From positions 43,523 to 107,522 of the forward strand of contig JALFCF010000004.1 of assembly GCA_022771205.1 (NCBI GenBank): a stretch of DNA of 64,000 nt. The letters are read 5' to 3'. Of the stretch, positions 49,475 to 60,169 are shown piece after piece; the first letter of the stretch is position 1, and each line of letters opens with the position of its first letter. This DNA is from Mycoplasmatota bacterium (GTDB lineage: Bacteria > Bacillota_I > Bacilli_A > RF39 > UBA660). The notes below the pieces were generated by a model that ran no database searches, was not told where the DNA came from, and worked only from the letters and a program-made list of their open reading frames with translations. Made by a program: the position numbers and the translations under genes.

Positions 49475-52415
49475 CTCTTTCTTTTAAATATTTAATCTTT
49501 TGAACAATAACTTGATATTGATCAAGTCTTTTTTCAACATTTCCTCTGATTTTTAATAAATCACCTTTTTCAATCATTTCATACATACGATACACTTTAG
49601 GGAACAAAGTAAAATCCATCGTACCAGTTTCATCACTACCAGTAATGAAAGACATCTTATCACCTTTTTTAGTATTAATAACCTTAATTTTATCTACTAA
49701 AATCAAACAATCGATACTCTTAGAAAAATGATTAGATATTTCATTTAAAGATATAGTATATGGATTATCTTTCTTATACATTAAGGTAGGATGACTAGAC
49801 AAATAAAAACCAAAAACAGATTTCTCTTTATCTAATAAATAACTATCCTCATACTCTTTTTGTTCTTCAATATCAGGTTGCATTACCAAAGATGGATCTA
49901 TATCTTTTGTAAGTTCTGCATAATTAAATAAACTATCTAAATTATAAATCAATGTAGCAACGTTATACGAGAATTCATGAAAAACACCAGCATAAATCAA
50001 AGTTTCCAAATTTTTCTTACCTACACCTGCAATATAAAGTCGACTAAAAGCATCATATATACTAACAAATATTCCATCTTCCCGTGCCTTCATAATATTA
50101 TTAGCAACAACAAGACCAATAGACTTAATATTTGAAATAGGATAAACTATCTTATTATCTTTAACAATATATCTAATTCCACTAAAATTAATAGAAGGCT
50201 TCAAAATTTCCAATTTATTAGCACGAGCCTCCATAATATATTCATGTGTTTTAGCTTCACTTCCTATCACATTGCTTAAAAGATTAGCAAAAAAGATAGT
50301 TTTATAATGACTTTTTAAATAAGCCATTTTATAAGCAATCAAAGAATAAGCAACAGAATGAGAACGGTTGAACCCATATCCTGCAAAATTAAGTATTAAA
50401 TCAAATATTTTTTTAGACACCTCATAACTATGACCACGTTCTAAACTCTTATGAATAAATTTTTCTTCTTCATTCTTTAACAAATCAACTTTCTTTTTAC
50501 TCATAGCACGACGTAAAATATCTGCTTCTCCCAAACTATATCCTGCAAAACTGCTAGCAACCTGCATAATTTGTTCTTGGTAAATAATAATACCATAGGT
50601 ATTTTTTAAAATCGGTTCCAAGCAAGGATCTAAATAAGTAATTTCTTCTTCACCATGCTTTCTTCTAATATAAGAATCAATATTAATAGCTGGACCAGGT
50701 CTAAATAAAGCTATAGCCGCAAAAATATCCTCAAACTGATTAGGTCTTAGATTACGTAAAAAATTACGCATACCAACTGACTCAAATTGAAATATTCCAC
50801 TAGTATTAGCAATTTCAAAAATATGAAGAGCTTCTTTATCATCTAGAGGAATTTGATTAAAGTTAATTTTTTCTCCTAAAATATTCTCAATATCTTTTAA
50901 AATATTATGAATAATCGTTAAATTTTTAAGACCTAAAAAGTCCATCTTTAGAAGTCCTAAATCTTCCAAGTACTCCATAGAATAACTTGTTAAATACATA
51001 CCTTCACTAACTGTTAATGGTAAAACCTCATCTAAATCTCTTTGACACATAACAATACCAGCAGCATGAGATGAAGTATGCCTTGGAAAGCCTTCCAATC
51101 TTAAAGCTACTTTAAACATTTTACTAAGTAATAAATCACTATCTATCCTAGCTTTAAAAGCTGGATTATTATTATAAAAATCACTTAATTTTTCTTTAGT
51201 AAAAGCCGGAATAAATTTATTCAAGCCATCAACTTTATAAGTTGGAATATTTAAAACTCGGCTAACATCACGAATTACTTGTTTTGCTCCCATAGTACCA
51301 AAAGTAACAATACCAGCGACTCTCTTTTTACCATACTTAGAAACAACATAATCTATAACTTCGTCTCTTTTATCATCAGGAAAATCTGTATCTATATCAG
51401 GCATAGTTTTACGTTCTGGATTTAAAAAACGTTCAAACAACAAATCATATTTCAAAGGATCAATTTCAGTAATACCTAAACAATAAGATACTAAAGATCC
51501 AGCAGCACTACCTCTTCCGGGACCAACTAATATATCGTGCTGTTTAGCATATTTAATAAAGTCATATACCACTAAAAAATAATTAGAAAATCCCATTTCA
51601 TCTATAATCTTTAATTCATAACTAAGACGATTACGATACGTATCATTAACTTCACCATTAAGTCTACGATTTAACCCTACCTTCGCAAGTTCAAATAAAT
51701 ATTTACTAGCATTATCACATTCATAAATAGGAAGTAAAAGTTCAGGTTTTGGAAATTCCAAATTACAGGCATCACTAATTCTCATAGTATTTAAAAGACC
51801 AATATTATCAGTACGTTCTAATAAATTAGGAATTTCTAATTCATGATTTAAAATATCGTACCCCACTTCATCACTAACGGTTTTCCCATCACGTATTTTA
51901 TATAAATAAGTAAGATAATCACTATCCTCTTTATGTAAATATAAAGAAAGAGGAAAAAACACTACATTTTTAGTATCTAATAAAACTTCTTTTTCTTCGA
52001 GCTTACTAGAATATCCTAAATACAAATCAGAATAAATTTCTTTAGCTAAAGAATACTTACTTCGGCTCTCAAAAGGTAATACACTAATAACCTCCGAAGA
52101 AAAACTCTTTAAATCATCAACAGTTACCAATCTTTCATTTTGAATAGTAGAAAGCTTAATTAAATTTTGATATCCCTTATAGTTTTTGCAATATAAAACT
52201 ATAATAAATTCTTCTAAAGTAATAGTAAGACCAATAATTGGTTTAATATTTTCCTTTTGACACTTTTTAACAAATTCCATTACCCCATACATAGAATCAT
52301 CACTAAGTGCCATACTAGAGATTTTATGATTTACCGCAAAAGAAACTAAATCATCAATAGTTAACATACTAGAAAGTAATGAATAATTACTTTTATTATA
52401 TAATGGTATATACAT
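49449..52415 (-). CDS. dnaE: DNA polymerase III alpha subunit DnaE with degenerate PHP domain
   Basis: A 988-residue C-family DNA polymerase. The catalytic PDIDTDFPD lies near residue 338, preceded by GPGRGSAAGSLVSY; FRPGPA, the fingers region, the HhH part and a C-terminal OB domain (KGDKMSFITGSDETGTMDF) follow. In the N-terminal PHP domain the metal-binding HxHxH is replaced (IPLYNKSNYSLL) and the ALTDH motif reads ALSDDSM, so the domain is probably inactive. The start chosen is ATG 52415 with GAGGAGG upstream; the frame is open to 52496 without a ribosome site. It is followed by lspA in overlap. Confidence 0.92.
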   Translation of the reverse strand: MYIPLYNKSNYSLLSSMLTIDDLVSFAVNHKISSMALSDDSMYGVMEFVKKCQKENIKPIIGLTITLEEFIIVLYCKNYKGYQNLIKLSTIQNERLVTVDDLKSFSSEVISVLPFESRSKYSLAKEIYSDLYLGYSSKLEEKEVLLDTKNVVFFPLSLYLHKEDSDYLTYLYKIRDGKTVSDEVGYDILNHELEIPNLLERTDNIGLLNTMRISDACNLEFPKPELLLPIYECDNASKYLFELAKVGLNRRLNGEVNDTYRNRLSYELKIIDEMGFSNYFLVVYDFIKYAKQHDILVGPGRGSAAGSLVSYCLGITEIDPLKYDLLFERFLNPERKTMPDIDTDFPDDKRDEVIDYVVSKYGKKRVAGIVTFGTMGAKQVIRDVSRVLNIPTYKVDGLNKFIPAFTKEKLSDFYNNNPAFKARIDSDLLLSKMFKVALRLEGFPRHTSSHAAGIVMCQRDLDEVLPLTVSEGMYLTSYSMEYLEDLGLLKMDFLGLKNLTIIHNILKDIENILGEKINFNQIPLDDKEALHIFEIANTSGIFQFESVGMRNFLRNLRPNQFEDIFAAIALFRPGPAINIDSYIRRKHGEEEITYLDPCLEPILKNTYGIIIYQEQIMQVASSFAGYSLGEADILRRAMSKKKVDLLKNEEEKFIHKSLERGHSYEVSKKIFDLILNFAGYGFNRSHSVAYSLIAYKMAYLKSHYKTIFFANLLSNVIGSEAKTHEYIMEARANKLEILKPSINFSGIRYIVKDNKIVYPISNIKSIGLVVANNIMKAREDGIFVSIYDAFSRLYIAGVGKKNLETLIYAGVFHEFSYNVATLIYNLDSLFNYAELTKDIDPSLVMQPDIEEQKEYEDSYLLDKEKSVFGFYLSSHPTLMYKKDNPYTISLNEISNHFSKSIDCLILVDKIKVINTKKGDKMSFITGSDETGTMDFTLFPKVYRMYEMIEKGDLLKIRGNVEKRLDQYQVIVQKIKYLKERDEDDEQKK

Positions 52416-52510
52416 ATAAAACCTCCTCGTATTTATTCTATCATAAAATATAAAAGATAAAAATCGAAAATAAATAAGTAATAGAAAAAACATCAAAGAA
52501 ACGATTTTAT

Positions 52511-52539
52511 TTGACTTATATCACTTTTTGTGTTAAAGT
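52511..52539 (+). promoter_or_regulatory. rpmB promoter
   Basis: Plus strand: -35 TTGACT (52511-52516), 17-base spacer, -10 TAAAGT (52534-52539). It leads into the ribosome site AAAGGAGG and ATG 52577. Confidence 0.6.
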
Positions 52540-52576
52540 TATTAAGCAGAAAGAAAAAGAGCAAAGGAGGATTATC

Positions 52577-52756
52577 ATGGCAACTAACGTATCAAATAGA
52601 ACAGGAAATGTTAAAAATTTAAGATCTCACTCTTTAAGAGCTACTAAAAAGAGACAAAAATTAAACTTACAAGTTGTAAGACTTGAAAACGGAAAAAAAG
52701 TTAGAAAGTCTACTAAAGAAATAAGAGAATTATTAAAAAATGCTAAAGCTGCTTAA
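52577..52756 (+). CDS. rpmB: 50S ribosomal protein L28
   Basis: A 59-residue basic protein. The L28 pattern is seen in NRTGNVKNLRSHSLRATKKR and NLQVVRLENGKKVR; the zinc-type cysteine of some L28 proteins is absent. Start ATG 52577 follows AAAGGAGG at the ideal distance; the frame is open further upstream but through the promoter. It is divergent from dnaE, has its own promoter and terminator, and is one of few plus-strand genes. Confidence 0.88.
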   Translation: MATNVSNRTGNVKNLRSHSLRATKKRQKLNLQVVRLENGKKVRKSTKEIRELLKNAKAA

Positions 52757-52771
52757 TAGCAGTTTTTTTTT
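52749..52771 (+). terminator. rpmB terminator
   Basis: Stem CTGCT/AGCAG with loop TAAT (the stop codon lies in it) followed by nine T on the plus strand. Confidence 0.7.
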
Positions 52772-52773
52772 GC

Positions 52774-52799
52774 AAAAAAAAAGCATCTCATAAGAGATG
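52774..52799 (-). terminator. Terminator of the 52802 gene
   Basis: Stem CATCTC/GAGATG (52784-52789 with 52794-52799) and nine T on the minus strand, just after the stop at 52802. It faces the rpmB terminator three bases away. Confidence 0.7.
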
Positions 52800-52801
52800 T
52801 T

Positions 52802-53497
52802 TTATTCACAAGTATATCCACCACCAATAAGTCTAGCACTAATAGTATCCTTTGTATCTTGAGAATTAAATTCAACATTAGCAAAATTATTAGTAGTATG
52901 AAGTGTAGTTAATGTTGTAGGATTAAATTGTGTAAAATCAACAGCTAACTTAGCTGTATAACCATCAACAACATTAGGAGAAGTACTTGCTCTAGGCGTT
53001 TTTTCCAACAAATAACCAGTGATTGGAGTTTGAACCAAATTAGCAAGCGAACTATCTAAAGTAATAATACTAGCTGGTGTTTGTGCAACTGGAGTACTAA
53101 CAGAAATATCCATTACTTTTTCATAATATTTTAAAGTACCAGTATCTAAAAATTGAAAATTATAAGTAGTATTCACCAAAGTAACATCAGTAGGATTAGT
53201 TTGACTTAAAGTACAAGATAAACTAAGTGGATTAACTGTACTTGCTGCATCCACATCTTCTTGTCTTTTTTCTGAAACAACAGGCTTATCTTCTACACTA
53301 CGACTACTTAACATATTATTAACACTAGGATAACATAAACCAAGAGAAATAGAAAAAACACCAATGACTGCTAAAACAGCAGCTGGTTTTTTACTTGTTC
53401 TTTTTTCATATTTTGCAGCCTTCTCTAACTCTTGTAAATTAAGCACTTGAGTTCTTGTTAATTCTTCTAGTTCTTCTTTTGATTTTCTATGTCTCAT
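52802..53497 (-). CDS. Unknown single-pass exported protein
   Basis: A 231-residue protein: a charged helical N-terminus (1-38, many Glu/Lys/Arg), one membrane helix (about 40-60) and a Thr/Ser/Asn-rich, beta-like outer part with two cysteines far apart. No family is recognised. Start ATG 53497 has GAGGGTG upstream, and the gene has its own promoter and terminator. It lies between typA and rpmB and shows no link to either. Confidence 0.55.
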   Translation of the reverse strand: MRHRKSKEELEELTRTQVLNLQELEKAAKYEKRTSKKPAAVLAVIGVFSISLGLCYPSVNNMLSSRSVEDKPVVSEKRQEDVDAASTVNPLSLSCTLSQTNPTDVTLVNTTYNFQFLDTGTLKYYEKVMDISVSTPVAQTPASIITLDSSLANLVQTPITGYLLEKTPRASTSPNVVDGYTAKLAVDFTQFNPTTLTTLHTTNNFANVEFNSQDTKDTISARLIGGGYTCE

Positions 53498-53520
53498 GTT
53501 TATCACCCTCTACTATTCTC

Positions 53521-53549
53521 ATTATAGTAGAAACTAGAAAAAATAGCAA
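53521..53549 (-). promoter_or_regulatory. Promoter of the 52802 gene
   Basis: Minus strand: -35 TTGCTA (53549-53544), 17-base spacer, -10 TATAAT (53526-53521), directly downstream of the typA terminator. Confidence 0.7.
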
Positions 53550-53551
53550 AT

Positions 53552-53574
53552 AAAAATAGCTATTTCTAGCTATT
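53552..53574 (-). terminator. typA terminator
   Basis: Stem AATAGCTA/TAGCTATT (53555-53562 with 53567-53574), four-base loop, followed by T residues on the minus strand, adjacent to the typA stop at 53577. Confidence 0.7.
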
Positions 53575-53576
53575 TT

Positions 53577-55397
53577 TTAATTACTTTTTTTATTTTTAGC
53601 ATCAAACTTCTTACGTTCTTCAGTATTTAATATTCTTTTTCTCAAACGAATAAAGTTTGGAGTAACTTCTACTAATTCATCAGAATTAATATAATCAAGT
53701 GCATATTCTAATGTAATTGGACGAGGACGTTTTAATACTACCGTATGATCACTACCAGCAGCACGAGTATTTGTTAATTGTTTACCTTTAACAACATTAA
53801 CTGCTAAATCATTATCACGATTACATTCACCAACAATCATACCTTCATATACTTCTGTACCAGGTTCAATAAACATAACTCCACGATCTTCTAAGTTACC
53901 AATAGAATAAGCTGTAGAAGATCCATTTTCCATAGAAACTAAAACACCAAGTTTTCTCTCACCTACATCAACATTTTCGTATGGCATATATTCTTTAAAA
54001 CTATGAGACATGATACCATAACCCTTAGTTAATGTCATAAAGTCAGTAGAAAAACCAATTAAACCACGTGAAGGAATAGTATATAAAAGACGTGTTTGTC
54101 CGTTAATATTAGCCATATTTTCCATTTTGGCACCACGAAGTCCTAATTGTTCAATAACAGCACCAACAGAATCATCTGGTACATCAATTTGTAATTCCTC
54201 ATATGGCTCGTACTTAATACCCTCTTTTTCTTTAATAATAACTTTTGGTTTAGAAACTTCAAGTTCAAAACCTTCACGACGCATGTTTTCAATCAAAATA
54301 CTTAAATGTAATTCACCACGACCACTAACAACAAAACTATCATTAGTGAATGGTTCAACTTTTAGGCTAACATCTCTTTGTGTCTCTCTCATTAAACGCT
54401 CTTCAATCTTACGAGCAGTAACAATTTTTCCATCTCTACCAACAAAAGGAGAAGAATTAGCTCCAAAAGTCATTTGTAAAGTTGGCTCATCAATATGTAA
54501 CAAAGGTAAAGGTAAAATATCAGAAGTATTACATAAAGTTTCACCTACTGAAATATCAGCAAGTCCAGCAACAGCTACAATATCTCCTGCCTCTGCTTCT
54601 TCTATCTCTATACGTTTATAACCATAAAAACCAAATAATTTTTGAATTCTAAACTGTTTTGTTGTTCCATCTAAACGGCAACAAGTTACCATTTCACCAG
54701 TCTTGATAGTACCATTATGAACACGTCCAATACCAATTCTACCAACAAACTCATTATAGTCAAGCAATGCTGGTTGGAATTGTAAAGGTTTAGAATTATC
54801 TCCAATAGGTTCAGGAATTTCTTCCAAAATAGTATCAAGAATTTCTCCAAATCCTTCAGTTTGTGTACTTAAATCATCACTATAAGAGCAAGTACCATTT
54901 AATGCTGAAGCATAAATAACTTTAAAATCAAGTTGACTATCATCTGCACCAAGTTCAATAAATAAATCTAATACTTCATCAACAACTTGACTACATCTAG
55001 CACTAGGTTTATCCACTTTATTAACAACAACAATTGGCTTAACATGAGCTTCAAATGCCTTCTTTAATACAAATCGAGTTTGTGGCATAGCACCTTCATA
55101 AGCATCTACTACCAAAATAACTCCATCAACCATATTCATGATACGTTCTACTTCTCCACCAAAATCAGCATGTCCAGGAGTATCTAAAATATTAATACGT
55201 ACCCCTTTATAATCCAACGCCGTAGTCTTAGCTAAAATAGTAATACCACGTTCTCTTTCTAACGCATTAGAATCCATAGATACATTAGAAACATCTTCAT
55301 TATCACGAAACATTCCAGAATGTTTTAAAATACCGTCAACCAATGTAGTTTTACCATGATCAACATGCGCTATAATTGCTATATTTCTTTTTTTCAT
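53577..55397 (-). CDS. typA: Ribosome-associated GTPase TypA/BipA
   Basis: A 606-residue translational GTPase of normal length. G1 [11 protein letters not shown] (residues 8-18), the switch I/II region with [12 protein letters not shown] and [16 protein letters not shown]4 [10 protein letters not shown], then EF-G-like domains and the TypA-specific C-terminus ([30 protein letters not shown]). It supports ribosome assembly and stress or cold growth. AGAGGTG precedes ATG 55397; an extended -10 promoter lies at 55425-55433. Confidence 0.97.
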   Translation of the reverse strand: MKKRNIAIIAHVDHGKTTLVDGILKHSGMFRDNEDVSNVSMDSNALERERGITILAKTTALDYKGVRINILDTPGHADFGGEVERIMNMVDGVILVVDAYEGAMPQTRFVLKKAFEAHVKPIVVVNKVDKPSARCSQVVDEVLDLFIELGADDSQLDFKVIYASALNGTCSYSDDLSTQTEGFGEILDTILEEIPEPIGDNSKPLQFQPALLDYNEFVGRIGIGRVHNGTIKTGEMVTCCRLDGTTKQFRIQKLFGFYGYKRIEIEEAEAGDIVAVAGLADISVGETLCNTSDILPLPLLHIDEPTLQMTFGANSSPFVGRDGKIVTARKIEERLMRETQRDVSLKVEPFTNDSFVVSGRGELHLSILIENMRREGFELEVSKPKVIIKEKEGIKYEPYEELQIDVPDDSVGAVIEQLGLRGAKMENMANINGQTRLLYTIPSRGLIGFSTDFMTLTKGYGIMSHSFKEYMPYENVDVGERKLGVLVSMENGSSTAYSIGNLEDRGVMFIEPGTEVYEGMIVGECNRDNDLAVNVVKGKQLTNTRAAGSDHTVVLKRPRPITLEYALDYINSDELVEVTPNFIRLRKRILNTEERKKFDAKNKKSN

Positions 55398-55424
55398 ATA
55401 TTACACCTCTTTACGTCGCTCCCA

Positions 55425-55433
55425 ATTATACCA
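55425..55433 (-). promoter_or_regulatory. typA promoter (extended -10)
   Basis: Minus strand: extended -10 TGG-TATAAT; TATAAT at 55430-55425. The -35 region is not near consensus. Confidence 0.5.
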
Positions 55434-55489
55434 CACAACAAAAAAAAATACTAGAGTTTTATAATATTTTATTTTCATAATAAAACAAA

Positions 55490-55520
55490 TAAAAAGATGT
55501 AAGCAAAATTGCTTACATCT
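55490..55520 (-). terminator. Terminator of the arginine operon
   Basis: Perfect 12-base stem (55495-55506 with 55509-55520) and five T on the minus strand, 20 bases after the stop of the transporter gene. Confidence 0.8.
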
Positions 55521-55539
55521 AATCATATATACACCTTTT

Positions 55540-56985
55540 TTAAAGAACTACCATTAAGAATGTTAAAATTAAGATATTAACAACTGCAATAGTAAGAACA
55601 ACTTTTCCTGCCCATTTTACCCAAGTAGTATATTCTACCTTAGCAAGAGCAAGACCACCCATAATAGCACCACAAGTTGGAGTAATAAGATTTACTAAAC
55701 CATTTGCAGCAACCATTGTCATAATTGTTACTTCAACACTATAACCAACTTGACTAGCAAGAGGCCCAATAATTGGAGCAGATAAAGTTGCTAAACCAGA
55801 ACTAGATGGAACTAAAACAGATAATATAACATGTAATAAATAATTCAAAGGAGCAAAAACAAATTCAGGTACAAGCTGTAAAATATTAGCAGCATTATAA
55901 ATAATATAATTATCTAAATAAGTGCTTTGCATCAATACAGATGCTCCTCTGGCAATAGCAATAATCAAAATAACACCAACCATGTCATCAGCACCATCAA
56001 TAAATGTATCAACGAACTCTTTTTCACCAGTACGATTGATAAAACCAATAACAACAGACATAATTAAGAACCACAATGCAGCTTCATAGAAATACCAACT
56101 ACCTAAAGGTGTACCAGTTAACCATCCAGTTGTATTTTTGAATATTGTAACACCAAAATCTTCCCATGGAATAAATCCAATAATCATAACAGCAAAAGTT
56201 AAAGCAAATAAACATAAAGTAATAACTTGTTTACGAGTTAATTTAACTTTTTCATCTTTTTTAGTTGCGTGTACACCATATTCCATTTCCATATTTTTTC
56301 TTTCTCTAATAGAAAGAATAGTAGAACCTTTTTTCTTAATAACTTTCTTAGCATAATTCATAACAAATAAAATTGAAATTAATAATGTAGTAAGCCATAA
56401 GATAGCTCCTATTGCAATGATTAATCCTTGATTAACTTGAATATTATCAGGCAAAGCACTGACAGCTGCACCTACAGCAAATGGATTAATTGTAGACCCT
56501 AAAACACCAGAACCTGCTCCTAACAATACAATTGCGGAAGACACAACAGTGTCCATTCCTGCCATAACCATAGCAGCAGCAAGCAAAGCGTAAAAACCAA
56601 CAGTTTCTTCCAACATACCATAAGTTGTTCCAGCGATAGAGAAAATAAACATTAAGATTGGAATTAAAGCAAGTTCATTACCTTTTAATTTTTTTACTAA
56701 AACTTGAATTCCAGTTTCTAAAGCCTTTGTTTTAGCAACTACAGCTAAAAAACCTCCTAAAATAAGCACGAAAATACATACATCAATAGCATTTTCAAAT
56801 CCTAATATAGGTGACATTAAAACTTCTGGTAAAGTAGCACTAACTACCCCAGTACCATTAACAATCTCTCCCCCACTAAATTGAGCTTGTGGTAAAAAAT
56901 ATGTTAAAAAGCCCAATAAAAATATTAAAATAAATATTATTGAAAAGGCTGTAATAAATCCTTTTCTTTTCTTTTTCGTAGCCAT
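55540..56985 (-). CDS. YfcC/ArcD-type arginine-ornithine transporter
   Basis: A 481-residue membrane protein with about 12 helices, of the YfcC/DcuC-like C4-dicarboxylate family. Typical stretches are AGTTYGMLEETVGFYALL, GAGSGVLGSTINPFAVGAA and VPSSSGLATLSAPIIGPLA. Members linked to arc genes exchange arginine for ornithine. It is the last gene of the arginine deiminase operon, two bases after arcC, and is the expected antiporter of the pathway; the exact substrate is inferred from context. AAAGGAA precedes the ATG. Confidence 0.82.
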   Translation of the reverse strand: MATKKKRKGFITAFSIIFILIFLLGFLTYFLPQAQFSGGEIVNGTGVVSATLPEVLMSPILGFENAIDVCIFVLILGGFLAVVAKTKALETGIQVLVKKLKGNELALIPILMFIFSIAGTTYGMLEETVGFYALLAAAMVMAGMDTVVSSAIVLLGAGSGVLGSTINPFAVGAAVSALPDNIQVNQGLIIAIGAILWLTTLLISILFVMNYAKKVIKKKGSTILSIRERKNMEMEYGVHATKKDEKVKLTRKQVITLCLFALTFAVMIIGFIPWEDFGVTIFKNTTGWLTGTPLGSWYFYEAALWFLIMSVVIGFINRTGEKEFVDTFIDGADDMVGVILIIAIARGASVLMQSTYLDNYIIYNAANILQLVPEFVFAPLNYLLHVILSVLVPSSSGLATLSAPIIGPLASQVGYSVEVTIMTMVAANGLVNLITPTCGAIMGGLALAKVEYTTWVKWAGKVVLTIAVVNILILTFLMVVL

Positions 56986-56987
56986 AA

Positions 56988-57929
56988 TTAAAATTCCTTT
57001 CTACTAATTACTGTACCGGTTTTTCCTTCCAAAGCTTGCTTTGCTTTATCCAAAGAAGTAATTAAAGCTTGAGCATCTCTACGATTATACTGAACAAAAT
57101 CAAGGCAAGCTTCAATTTTCGGTAACATACTACCTTCTTTAAATTCCCCTGTTTGCATATAATGTCTAGCAAGAGAAGGCGTTAAGAAATCTAGTTTTTT
57201 CTCATTCGCTGTATTATAATTTATGCAAACCTTTTCAACTGCTGTTAAAATCAAGAAGATATCAGCCTTAATATCAATAGCTATTCTAGCACTGGTCTTA
57301 TCTTTATCAATAACAGCATCTACACCCTTTAGTTTATTATAATGATAAACAACAGGTATTCCACCACCACCGCCAGCAATTACTATATTGCGATTCTTTA
57401 AAAGCATATTAATAGTCTTAGCCTCAACAATTTTTTGTGGTTCTGGAGAAGGGACAACTCTTCGATATCCACGACCAGCATCTTCTTTAAATATATATCC
57501 TCGTTCTATATATAATTTATCAGCTTCTTCTTTTGTATAAAAACTTCCAATCGGCTTAGTTGGATGAGTAAATGCAGGATCAGTTTTATCAACAACAACT
57601 TGAGTAAGTACCGTAGTACAATGCTTTCTCATATTTCTTCGAACTAATTCTTCTTGAATAGATTGTTGTAAATGATAACCAATATACCCTTGACTCATAG
57701 CTCCACACTCTGCAAATGGCACACTTGGAGTATGAACTTCATCATGAGAAACTTCCATCGCCATATTAATCATACCAACTTGAGGACCATTACCATGAGT
57801 AACAACAATATCATAAGTATCAGCCAAATCAACAATATACTTGGCAGTTTTTTGAACTAGTTTTAATTGTTCTTCTGGACTATTTCCTAAAGCATTACCA
57901 CCTAATGCTATTACTATTCTCTTTTTCAT
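56988..57929 (-). CDS. arcC: Carbamate kinase
   Basis: A 313-residue amino acid kinase of normal length: [21 protein letters not shown], the arcC-type [11 protein letters not shown] and [10 protein letters not shown], and [11 protein letters not shown]. It transfers phosphate from carbamoyl phosphate to ADP, the ATP-yielding last step of the arginine deiminase pathway. It overlaps arcB by four bases (ATGA). Confidence 0.96.
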   Translation of the reverse strand: MKKRIVIALGGNALGNSPEEQLKLVQKTAKYIVDLADTYDIVVTHGNGPQVGMINMAMEVSHDEVHTPSVPFAECGAMSQGYIGYHLQQSIQEELVRRNMRKHCTTVLTQVVVDKTDPAFTHPTKPIGSFYTKEEADKLYIERGYIFKEDAGRGYRRVVPSPEPQKIVEAKTINMLLKNRNIVIAGGGGGIPVVYHYNKLKGVDAVIDKDKTSARIAIDIKADIFLILTAVEKVCINYNTANEKKLDFLTPSLARHYMQTGEFKEGSMLPKIEACLDFVQYNRRDAQALITSLDKAKQALEGKTGTVISRKEF

Positions 57930-58915
57930 TTTTTCATCGTTGCATACATGACAGCTTTAATTGTATGAAGTCTATTCTCAGCTTGATCAAATACTTTAGA
58001 TTGCTCTGACTCAAAAACTTCATCAGTAACTTCCATTTCAGTAATACCAAACTTATCATGTATTTCCTTTCCAATTTTTGTATTAATATCATGGAAAGAT
58101 GGTAAACAATGTAAGAAAATAGCATCAGGATTTGCAAGACTCATAAGTTCAGAAGTAACTCTATAAGGAGTTAATAACTTTATTCTTTCTTTCCATAATT
58201 TGTCATCTTCTCCCATAGAAACCCAAACATCAGTATAAACAACAGATGCCCCTCTCAAAGCCTCATTAACATCTTCAGTTAACAAAATTTTAGAACCATT
58301 TGCTTCTGCGAATTTACGACATTGACCAACTAATTCAGAATTAGGATATAAAGTTTCAGGAGCACAACAACAAAAATCAATTCCCAACTTAGAACAAATA
58401 ACCATTAAAGAATTTCCAACATTATTTCTAGCATCTCCTAAAAATACAAGTTTTCTTCCTCTAACACTACCGAAGTTCTCATACATTGTCATAATATCTG
58501 CAAGCATTTGAGTTGGATGAAACTCATTAGTAAGACCATTCCATACAGGAACAGAAGAATATTTAGCCAATTCTTCAACAATAGCTTGATCAAAACCACG
58601 ATATTCTATTCCATCATACATTCTTGATAAAACTCTAGCAGTATCAGCAATACTTTCTTTTTTTCCCATTTGTGAACCAGTTGGTCCTAAATAAGTAACT
58701 CCCATACCTAAGTCCATAGCACCAACTTCAAAAGCACAACGAGTTCTAGTAGAATCCTTTTCAAATAATAAAACTACATTTTTTCCTTTTAAATATTCAT
58801 GTTTTTTTCCATTTCTCTTTTTCTTCTTAAAATCCATAGCCAACTGAATTAAAAACAAAATCTCTTGTTCACTATAATCAAGTAATTTTAAGAAATCTCT
58901 ACCATAAAGATTCAT
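57926..58915 (-). CDS. arcB: Ornithine carbamoyltransferase
   Basis: A 329-residue transcarbamylase: the carbamoyl phosphate loop [14 protein letters not shown], the ornithine motif HCLPSFHD near residue 275 (the canonical HCLPAFHD with Ser for Ala), and [10 protein letters not shown]. In this operon it should work in the catabolic direction, turning citrulline and phosphate into ornithine and carbamoyl phosphate. It follows arcA by one base and has GGGAGG before ATG 58915. Confidence 0.96.
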   Translation of the reverse strand: MNLYGRDFLKLLDYSEQEILFLIQLAMDFKKKKRNGKKHEYLKGKNVVLLFEKDSTRTRCAFEVGAMDLGMGVTYLGPTGSQMGKKESIADTARVLSRMYDGIEYRGFDQAIVEELAKYSSVPVWNGLTNEFHPTQMLADIMTMYENFGSVRGRKLVFLGDARNNVGNSLMVICSKLGIDFCCCAPETLYPNSELVGQCRKFAEANGSKILLTEDVNEALRGASVVYTDVWVSMGEDDKLWKERIKLLTPYRVTSELMSLANPDAIFLHCLPSFHDINTKIGKEIHDKFGITEMEVTDEVFESEQSKVFDQAENRLHTIKAVMYATMKK

Positions 58916-58916
58916 T

Positions 58917-60158
58917 TTAATCCTCCCTTATTAATGGCATACTCATACATCTTGGGCCGCCACGTCCACGAGAAAGTTCAGCACCAGGAATCTCAATAAC
59001 TTTAAGACCGTTTTCTCTAAGAACTTCATTAGTAATAACATTTCTGTCATAAACTACAACAACACCAGGAGCAATACATAAAGTATTAGATCCATCATTC
59101 CATTGTTCTCTTTCAGATGCAACTTTATCTCCACCAGCACAAGGAATTAAAGTTACAGGTATTTTTAAATATGAAGATAAAATATTTTCTAAAGAATCAT
59201 TAATTTCTACTACATTTAAATCTTCATCACTATCTTCAATATTTCCTTCAGTAATCTCAAAAACTTGTAGTGTATCTACAATTCCAGGATGATAAGTAAA
59301 TTTATTACGATCAACTTGTGTAAATACAGTATCTAAATGCATAAAAGCACGACTATTTGGAATATTAAAAGCTAAAACCGTATCTATTTTACATTTATCA
59401 TCTTTAAACAAGTTTTTAGCTAATTGATCAATAGCCTCTGGAGTAGTCCTTTGAGAAATACCAACTGCCAAAATATGATCATTTAAATTTAAAATATCTC
59501 CACCCTCAATATGATAAGGTAAGTCACGATCATAATACTTATCAACTTGACCTTTAAAATCAGGATGATATTTAAAGATATACTCAGCATAAATAGTTTC
59601 ACGATTTCTAGTAACAGAATACATCTTATTTAATGAAATACCCCTACCAATACTAGCAAAGTTATCTCTAGTAAAATAAAGGTTAGGCATAGGATCAGCA
59701 AGAAAATCTGTCTCTTCAGTTACCAAATCAACTAAAGACTTTTCATCTTTTCTCTTAGATCTATTAATTTCATAAATTTGAATACCTTCCATCGTTTTTA
59801 ATACAAGTTCATACTCATCTTTAAAACTATTTAAATAATGAAATACCAAATCACGATATTTTGGTGTCCTAATACCAGCTTCATAAATAAATTGATTTAA
59901 AAATTCTTCACGAATTTCATCACTCAAAGCTAATACTTCAGCCATCAATTTTTCTAAATATACAACTTCTACCCCATTTTCCTTTAAAACTCTAGCAAAT
60001 TCATCATGTTCTCTTTGTGCAACTGGTAAATAAGGAATATCATCAAATAATAAATCACCTAAAGTATCAGGTGTTAAATTTAATAACTCATTACCAGGAC
60101 GATGCAACAAAACTTTTTTTAAAGGTCTAATTTCACTTGTTACATTAATCTTATTCAT
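58917..60158 (-). CDS. arcA: Arginine deiminase
   Basis: A 413-residue enzyme converting arginine to citrulline and ammonia. Signatures: [11 protein letters not shown] at the start, [10 protein letters not shown], the catalytic Glu/His segments HIEGGDIL and [11 protein letters not shown], and the catalytic Cys in [11 protein letters not shown] near the C-terminus. Start ATG 60158 has GGAGG five bases upstream; an in-frame ATG at 60170 overlaps the stop of the ABC ATPase gene and would lose the site. Confidence 0.97.
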   Translation of the reverse strand: MNKINVTSEIRPLKKVLLHRPGNELLNLTPDTLGDLLFDDIPYLPVAQREHDEFARVLKENGVEVVYLEKLMAEVLALSDEIREEFLNQFIYEAGIRTPKYRDLVFHYLNSFKDEYELVLKTMEGIQIYEINRSKRKDEKSLVDLVTEETDFLADPMPNLYFTRDNFASIGRGISLNKMYSVTRNRETIYAEYIFKYHPDFKGQVDKYYDRDLPYHIEGGDILNLNDHILAVGISQRTTPEAIDQLAKNLFKDDKCKIDTVLAFNIPNSRAFMHLDTVFTQVDRNKFTYHPGIVDTLQVFEITEGNIEDSDEDLNVVEINDSLENILSSYLKIPVTLIPCAGGDKVASEREQWNDGSNTLCIAPGVVVVYDRNVITNEVLRENGLKVIEIPGAELSRGRGGPRCMSMPLIRED

Positions 60159-60169
60159 TTTTACCTCCA

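Noticed and set aside
54127..54621. 164-codon open frame on the plus strand inside typA
   Set aside because: It is antisense to a fully conserved TypA gene, is low in complexity (Ser/Pro/Thr-rich) and has no ribosome site; a by-product of codon bias.
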